42,235 nucleotides of DNA, from assembly GCF_000955975.1 (NCBI RefSeq), contig NZ_JYJF01000059.1, positions 1-42,235 on the forward strand. The letters run 5' to 3'. The notes below the pieces were generated by a model. The model searched no databases. It was not told the DNA's origin and saw only the letters and a program-made list of their open reading frames with translations. Shown here in pieces: positions 38,307 through 42,235 of this stretch; position 1 is the first letter of the stretch, and every line of letters starts with the position of its first letter. Source of the DNA: Saccharothrix sp. ST-888 (lineage in GTDB: Bacteria; Actinomycetota; Actinomycetes; Streptomycetales; Streptomycetaceae). Both the position numbers and the translations under genes were made by a program.

Positions 38307-38978
38307 GTGGAGCACGGTGCGGTGCGACCGCTGAACTTCTCCGGACGCCGGATCTCGGCGGAGTACGTCGAGGCCGTCAAGTGCTTCGAGGTCACCGGCC
38401 GGGCGATCGTCGTCAACACCGGGTACCACCCGGCGCTGGTGGCCGAGCAGCCCCGGCTGGGAATTCCGCCGCTGAAGTCCACCATTCTGCAGGACGCCGT
38501 GGTGGAGAACGCGGACGGACTGGTCGTCCTGCGGGTCGACGAAAGCCTGGGAATCGAGGGAATCGTCGGGGAGCCGGGCTGGGAGATGTTCTTCCCGGGC
38601 CTCTGGAAAAGCCCGCAGGATCTGCTCGGATTCAACGGCGGCCACCCGGTGAAGGTGAATCTCTGGTTCGCCCCGGCCGGCACGGACTGCCGGATCCACA
38701 ATCTGCACGAATTCCTCGAGGTGCACACCCAGGTGCACGGCATCGGCCGGATGCAGAAATTCCGTGCGCAGGACCACGGCACGCTCTACGAGGACGCCCC
38801 GCTCGCCCCCGGCAGCACCCACGAGCCGTTCTGCGTCACCGGCCCGGACGGTACCTACCGCTACCCCTGGCACCAGTACCGGGCCGACACCGACTGCGTC
38901 TGGCTGGCCGTCGAGTACCACCCCGCTGAGACCCACCCCGCCGGCGACCCCGTCGTCGAGACCCGGAAGGAAGGCTAG
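38307..38978 (+). CDS. Cupin-type protein resembling the cupin domain of aldos-2-ulose dehydratase/isomerase
   Basis: A 223-residue protein from GTG 38307, with GAGGGGG upstream, 10 nt after the epimerase gene. It has no signal or membrane helix. The C-terminal half has a metal-site-like cluster HNLHEFLEVHTQVHG (H131, H134, E138, H140), then THEPFC (H162) and YPWHQYRADTDCVWLAVEYHP (H179). This order resembles the zinc cupin domain of fungal aldos-2-ulose dehydratase/isomerase (AUDH), where HNH...EIH, HEHGPLW and YPWHAW...VWVAFEF occur; the match is from memory, not a computed alignment. In AUDH the cupin metal site is needed for turnover of 1,5-anhydrofructose or glucosone. Third-base usage here is less strictly G/C than in neighbours. 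An epimerase or oxygenase cupin of other function is the alternative. Confidence 0.7.
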   Translation: MEHGAVRPLNFSGRRISAEYVEAVKCFEVTGRAIVVNTGYHPALVAEQPRLGIPPLKSTILQDAVVENADGLVVLRVDESLGIEGIVGEPGWEMFFPGLWKSPQDLLGFNGGHPVKVNLWFAPAGTDCRIHNLHEFLEVHTQVHGIGRMQKFRAQDHGTLYEDAPLAPGSTHEPFCVTGPDGTYRYPWHQYRADTDCVWLAVEYHPAETHPAGDPVVETRKEG

Positions 38979-38980
38979 AG

Positions 38981-40249
38981 ATGGTACGCATCCCGAAGTT
39001 CACCCCGGAGCTGGTGGCCGACCAACTGCGCGACGGCTACTGGCTGGAGGCGCCGGACATCGACGGCGACGGCAGCCCGGACCTGTTCGGCTACGGCCTG
39101 CGGCTCGGCGAGATCTACTGGTACCAGAACACCGGATCGCAGTGGACCCGCCGACTGGTCGCCGACAAGATCAGGATGCCCGTCGGCGCCGACTACGCCG
39201 ACGTCAGCGGCAACGGCAGCCCGGACATCGTGGTCTGCTACGAGCTGTACGGCCCGATCGGCACCATCGTCGACGCCGACACCTCCGGCGGCAAGATCGA
39301 CTGGCTGGAGAACCCCGGCCACCCCGACAAGGACCTCTCCCGCTGGAAGCGCCACTACATCGGCCGGGCCACCGGCATGCACCGCCTGCGGGTCGGGCAC
39401 TTCACCCAGACCGAGCGGCTGGAGGTCATCGGTCTGCCGATCGTGGCCAAGGAGGACGTGCACGCGGTCCTGCCGGTGGTGCTGTTCACCCAGCCCGACG
39501 ACGTGCACACCGCCGAAGAGTGGCCGATGACGGTCATCGACGACAGCAACTTCCGGATGATCCACGGCGCGGAGAAGAAGGCCGGCCTGATCCCCGGCTC
39601 CGAGCTGGACTCGCTGCTGCTCGCCTCCGACGAGGGCGTCAGCTGGCTCTTCTACGACGAGAACGCCGGGCAGTGGGTCCGCCGGCTCATCGGCACCGGT
39701 GAGCTGACCCAGTTCGAGCAGACCAACTTCCGGGGCAGTGGCGACCTCAACTGCGGCCGGATCGGCGACGATCCGATGGCCTACGTGGCGGCGGTCGAGC
39801 CCTTCCACGGCAACACGGTCGCGGTCTACGTCAAGGAGGACCCGGCCGTCCCGGCCGCCGAGGCGACCTGGCAGCGGCACCTGCTGGACGTCTTCGGCGA
39901 CCCGAACGAGAACGGCGAGGGTCCCGGCCACCAGATCGTCTGCGCGGACTTCGACGGCGACGGCGAGGACGAGTTCCTGGTCGCGCTGCGCGGCCCCTGG
40001 CCCTGGCAGGGCGTCATGTACTACAAGGCGATCGACCTCGCGAACGGCGTCTTCGCCAAGTGGCGGGTGTCCGACGAGTCGGTGGCCCGGATCGCCACCG
40101 CCGACTTCAACGGCGACGGGCGGCTGGACTTCGCCACCATCGCCTACTCGGTCCAGAACTACTACGTGGCCAAGGACGCCAAGATCGTGGTCTTCCGGAA
40201 CGAGATCGAGACCGAGGCCGAGACCGCGACCGGCGCCGAGCGCGCCTGA
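38981..40249 (+). CDS. Beta-propeller protein resembling the propeller domain of aldos-2-ulose dehydratase/isomerase
   Basis: A 422-residue protein from ATG 38981, 2 nt after the cupin gene. FG-GAP/VCBS-like repeats carry Ca/metal-type loops: DIDGDGSPDLFGYG, DVSGNGSPDIVV, DFDGDGEDEFLVAL and DFNGDGRLDFATIAY, consistent with a seven-bladed propeller. No signal peptide is present, which is unusual for VCBS proteins, so it is probably an intracellular enzyme. Segments GYWLEAP, GMHRLRVGHFT, PFHGNTVAVY, RHLLDVFG and ARIATADF closely parallel the N-terminal propeller of fungal AUDH as I recall it, where the propeller binds a catalytic zinc. Fungal AUDH is one ~900-residue chain of propeller, two cupins and a lectin; here propeller and cupin are separate adjacent genes. 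Dehydration of a keto- or anhydro-sugar is the inferred reaction. Confidence 0.78.
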   Translation: MVRIPKFTPELVADQLRDGYWLEAPDIDGDGSPDLFGYGLRLGEIYWYQNTGSQWTRRLVADKIRMPVGADYADVSGNGSPDIVVCYELYGPIGTIVDADTSGGKIDWLENPGHPDKDLSRWKRHYIGRATGMHRLRVGHFTQTERLEVIGLPIVAKEDVHAVLPVVLFTQPDDVHTAEEWPMTVIDDSNFRMIHGAEKKAGLIPGSELDSLLLASDEGVSWLFYDENAGQWVRRLIGTGELTQFEQTNFRGSGDLNCGRIGDDPMAYVAAVEPFHGNTVAVYVKEDPAVPAAEATWQRHLLDVFGDPNENGEGPGHQIVCADFDGDGEDEFLVALRGPWPWQGVMYYKAIDLANGVFAKWRVSDESVARIATADFNGDGRLDFATIAYSVQNYYVAKDAKIVVFRNEIETEAETATGAERA

Positions 40250-40261
40250 CCCGTCCCCCGA

Positions 40262-40298
40262 CCGGCCGGGCCGCGGGCACTGCCCCCGGCCCGGCCGG
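40262..40298. terminator. 16-bp hairpin between propeller and acyltransferase genes
   Basis: CCGGCCGGGCCGCGGG (40262-40277) pairs with CCCCCGGCCCGGCCGG (40283-40298) with one mismatch and a CACTG loop. It may attenuate transcription into the acyltransferase gene, which starts 26 nt later. Confidence 0.6.
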
Positions 40299-40324
40299 GC
40301 CCTTCGAGAGGCTGACCCCACCAC

Positions 40325-41542
40325 ATGCCCGCCACTGCATCGGCCGCCGCCGAGCGGCGCCCCAAACTTCCCTCGCTGACCGGACTCCGGTTCCTCGCGG
40401 CTCTGTTCGTCTTCTTCTTCCACACCGGCCTGAGCAACTCCCCGATCCCCCCGAACCGGCCCATCAACCCGTTCGCCGACCACGACGTGGCGAGCACCTA
40501 CGAGTGGCTCTTCGTCAAGGGCGGCTACCTGGGCGTGTCGTTCTTCTTCGTGCTGAGCGGCTTCGTCCTGGCGTGGGCCTACCGGCCCGGCGAGCGGGTG
40601 GCCTCGTTCCTCCGCCGCCGGGTGCTCAAGATCTTCCCCAACCACCTGGTGATCTGGGTGCTGGCGATGGTGCTCTTCGCCGGCTCCATCGCGCCGACCG
40701 CGGGCTGGCTCTCCAACCTGGTGCTGCTGCACACCTGGTTCCCGCAGGCGAGCATCAACCTCAGCGTCAACCCGCCGACCTGGTCGCTGGGCAGTGAGTT
40801 CCTGTTCTACCTCTCCTTCCCGCTGCTGATCGGGCCGCTGCGGCGGATCGCCGAGAACCGGCTCTGGGCCTGGGCCGGAGCGATGGTCCTGGGCACCGTC
40901 GGCGTCCAGCTGGTCTCCACCTACCTCGTCCCCGACACGCCCAAGTCGGCCATCACGCCGGTCTCGGACATGCAGTTCTGGTTCGGCTACCTCTTCCCGC
41001 CCGGCCGGCTCTTCGAGTTCGTCCTGGGCATCCTGCTGGCCCGCATCGTGCTGGCCGGGCGCTGGCCCCGCGCGCTGGGGGTGCTGCCCTCGCTGGTGCT
41101 GATGGCCGCCGGGTACGGCGCCGCCTGGGTGGTCCCGTTCCAGTACGGCTTCGTCACCGCGATGATCATCCCGATCGGCGCGCTGATCGGCGCCGTCGCG
41201 GTCGTCGACGTCGAAGGCAGACGGAGCTGGCTGCGCAGCAAGGCGATGGTCTTCCTCGGCGAGATCTCCTTCGGCTTCTACCTCTGCCAGGGCATCGCGA
41301 TCTTCTGGCTGCGCTCGCTCTTCGACGACGTACGGTTCAGCACGCCGGACGGCATCCTGGTGATCGCCGGGTTCTTCGCGGTGACGCTGCTCTGCGGCTG
41401 GCTGCTGTACAGCCTGGTCGAGCGGCCCGCCATGCAGCGCTGGGCCCGCAGCCGGAAGAAGACCGCCGTGCAGGTGTCCGTGCAGGTGCCGGGGCAGGCC
41501 CCCGGGCAGGCCGCGCCGGAGGCGGAGCGGCAGCCGGTCTGA
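40325..41542 (+). CDS. Membrane O-acyltransferase (acyltransferase 3 family)
   Basis: A 405-residue integral membrane protein from ATG 40325, with GAGAGG upstream. The family signature PSLTGLRFLAALFVFFFH (Arg and the catalytic-type His) opens the first helix; GVSFFFVLSGFVLAW follows, and about ten helices are predicted. The C-terminus is a short basic and Gln/Pro-rich cytoplasmic tail. Such enzymes use acyl-CoA to acylate hydroxyls of sugars, polysaccharides or macrolide sugars. Lying behind the epimerase/cupin/propeller genes, it probably acylates the sugar product of this locus. It could instead modify a surface glycan, as OafA does. Confidence 0.9.
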   Translation: MPATASAAAERRPKLPSLTGLRFLAALFVFFFHTGLSNSPIPPNRPINPFADHDVASTYEWLFVKGGYLGVSFFFVLSGFVLAWAYRPGERVASFLRRRVLKIFPNHLVIWVLAMVLFAGSIAPTAGWLSNLVLLHTWFPQASINLSVNPPTWSLGSEFLFYLSFPLLIGPLRRIAENRLWAWAGAMVLGTVGVQLVSTYLVPDTPKSAITPVSDMQFWFGYLFPPGRLFEFVLGILLARIVLAGRWPRALGVLPSLVLMAAGYGAAWVVPFQYGFVTAMIIPIGALIGAVAVVDVEGRRSWLRSKAMVFLGEISFGFYLCQGIAIFWLRSLFDDVRFSTPDGILVIAGFFAVTLLCGWLLYSLVERPAMQRWARSRKKTAVQVSVQVPGQAPGQAAPEAERQPV

Positions 41543-41559
41543 GGCCGCCGACCGGCCAG

Positions 41560-41580
41560 CCTGGCCCTGACAGGGTCAGG
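41560..41580 (+). terminator. 10-bp hairpin after the acyltransferase gene
   Basis: CCTGGCCCTG (41560-41569) and CAGGGTCAGG (41571-41580) pair with one G-T pair and a minimal loop, followed by TT. It lies 17 nt after the stop. Confidence 0.55.
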
Positions 41581-41741
41581 TTCCGGGCCCCGGTCCGCCC
41601 CCTGGCTGGGGGAGACTTGAGGCACGCCCCGGCGGTACTCGGAACGACTTCCGACCGCCGCGCCCTTTCGGCGGCACGTCCGCGCCGCGCGGCCACACCG
41701 CCTCGGCCGCCCACGGTCTTCCAGGGGAGAGGTACATCCTT

Positions 41742-42235
41742 ATGCCGCTGTCCGATGTCCGCACCGCCGACGCCGTCCGGTGGGAATCGCTGCTCCTGTC
41801 CGGCCCGGGAGAAGAGCTCCATATCCGGGTCTTCCAGGCCGGTCCCGCCCCCGGGGGATGGCTGGTCTGGGCCCACGGCGGCAGCTGGCGGTCCGGGTCG
41901 GTGGCCGGCTGGCACTCGGCCTGCGCCGACCTGGCCCGCACGGCCGACGCCACGGTGGTCGGGGTCGACTACCGGCTGGCTCCCGACCACCCCCACCCGG
42001 CGGCCCTGGAGGACGTGCTGACCGCCATGGACTGGGCGCAGCAGCAGTCCGAGACCCCGATCGCCGTCGGCGGCGACAGCGCGGGCGGCACCATCGCCGC
42101 CAGCGCCGCACTGATCTGGCGCGATCGGCAACGCCCGCTCGCCGCCCAGGTGCTGGCCTACCCGCCGATGGACCCGGCCTGCCGGGCGCAGTCCTTCCGG
42201 CGGAATCCGGAGATGTTCCCCAGCCGGGCCGGCCT
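41742..42235 (+). CDS. Alpha/beta hydrolase of the HSL/esterase type, N-terminal part (truncated by window edge)
   Basis: The frame from ATG 41742 is open to the right edge (164 complete codons). The oxyanion-hole motif AHGGSWRSG, the VGVDYRLAPDHPHPAALEDV block and the nucleophile elbow GGDSAGG are typical of hormone-sensitive-lipase-like esterases. The catalytic Asp and His lie beyond the window. GGGGAGAGG precedes the start by about 10 nt. It could remove an acyl group placed by the upstream acyltransferase, or act in resistance or tailoring. A 199-nt gap with a terminator-like hairpin suggests its own promoter. Confidence 0.88.
   Translation, partial: MPLSDVRTADAVRWESLLLSGPGEELHIRVFQAGPAPGGWLVWAHGGSWRSGSVAGWHSACADLARTADATVVGVDYRLAPDHPHPAALEDVLTAMDWAQQQSETPIAVGGDSAGGTIAASAALIWRDRQRPLAAQVLAYPPMDPACRAQSFRRNPEMFPSRAG

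Noticed and set aside
35546..38782. A 1078-codon minus-strand open frame across the oxidase, epimerase and cupin genes
   Set aside because: It crosses a strong terminator and three well-supported genes on the other strand, and its protein is low-complexity.
1..42235. CRISPR arrays, tRNA or rRNA genes, insertion sequences, phage genes
   Set aside because: Reading both strands I found no spaced direct repeats of CRISPR type, no cloverleaf with CCA-region features, no rRNA-like conserved stretch, and no transposase, integrase or structural phage gene.

Overview
The window is chromosomal DNA from a very high-GC actinomycete, most probably Streptomyces or Kitasatospora. The evidence is near-saturated G/C at third codon positions, frequent GTG starts, many apparently leaderless starts (a TANNNT hexamer about 7 nt before the start codon), rare TTA codons confined to three neighbouring genes, a StrR-type regulator, and CUT1 sugar importer genes without their own ATPase. 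I found no rRNA, tRNA, insertion sequence, phage gene or CRISPR array.

Region 1 (1-8276, all minus strand) is a signalling cassette. Read 5' to 3' it encodes a four-helix membrane sensor (GlnX-like), a secreted glutamate/glutamine-type binding protein (GlnH-like), a helical coiled-coil protein of unknown function, a PknG-type kinase, a zinc-ribbon PP2C phosphatase and a VWA-domain protein cut by the window edge. GlnX-GlnH-PknG is the amino-acid-sensing pathway known from mycobacteria and corynebacteria; here it is joined by a phosphatase and two further proteins.

Region 2 (8450-11717) holds housekeeping or accessory genes: a nucleosidase, a GNAT acetyltransferase, an isochorismatase-family hydrolase and a GlxA-type AraC regulator, closed by a perfect 15-bp terminator hairpin.

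Region 3 (11790-18794, minus strand) is a sugar uptake operon: ROK repressor with an upstream palindrome, CUT1 binding lipoprotein, two permeases, a GH4 6-phospho-beta-glycosidase and a BadF-type sugar kinase. The implied route is ABC import, cytoplasmic phosphorylation, then GH4 cleavage.

Region 4 (18931-27903) carries an MscS channel, an HNH endonuclease, a large exported GH84-family protein whose usual catalytic Asp pair reads Leu-Asp, 4-alpha-glucanotransferase (malQ) and a small membrane protein.

Region 5 (28200-42235, running off the right edge) looks like the left part of an undescribed sugar-centred secondary-metabolite locus. It has galU with a TTA codon; a StrR-like activator with TTA at codon 4 and a butyrolactone-receptor-type ARE palindrome on its promoter; an XRE/MmyB-type regulator with TTA at codon 7, divergent from an exporter-SDR-exporter-oxidase operon; and a second operon of a non-hydrolysing UDP-GlcNAc 2-epimerase, a cupin and a seven-bladed-propeller-like protein. 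The last two resemble the two catalytic halves of fungal aldos-2-ulose dehydratase/isomerase. A membrane O-acyltransferase and a truncated alpha/beta hydrolase follow. The split dehydratase-like pair under bldA/butyrolactone-type control is the most novel element of the window.
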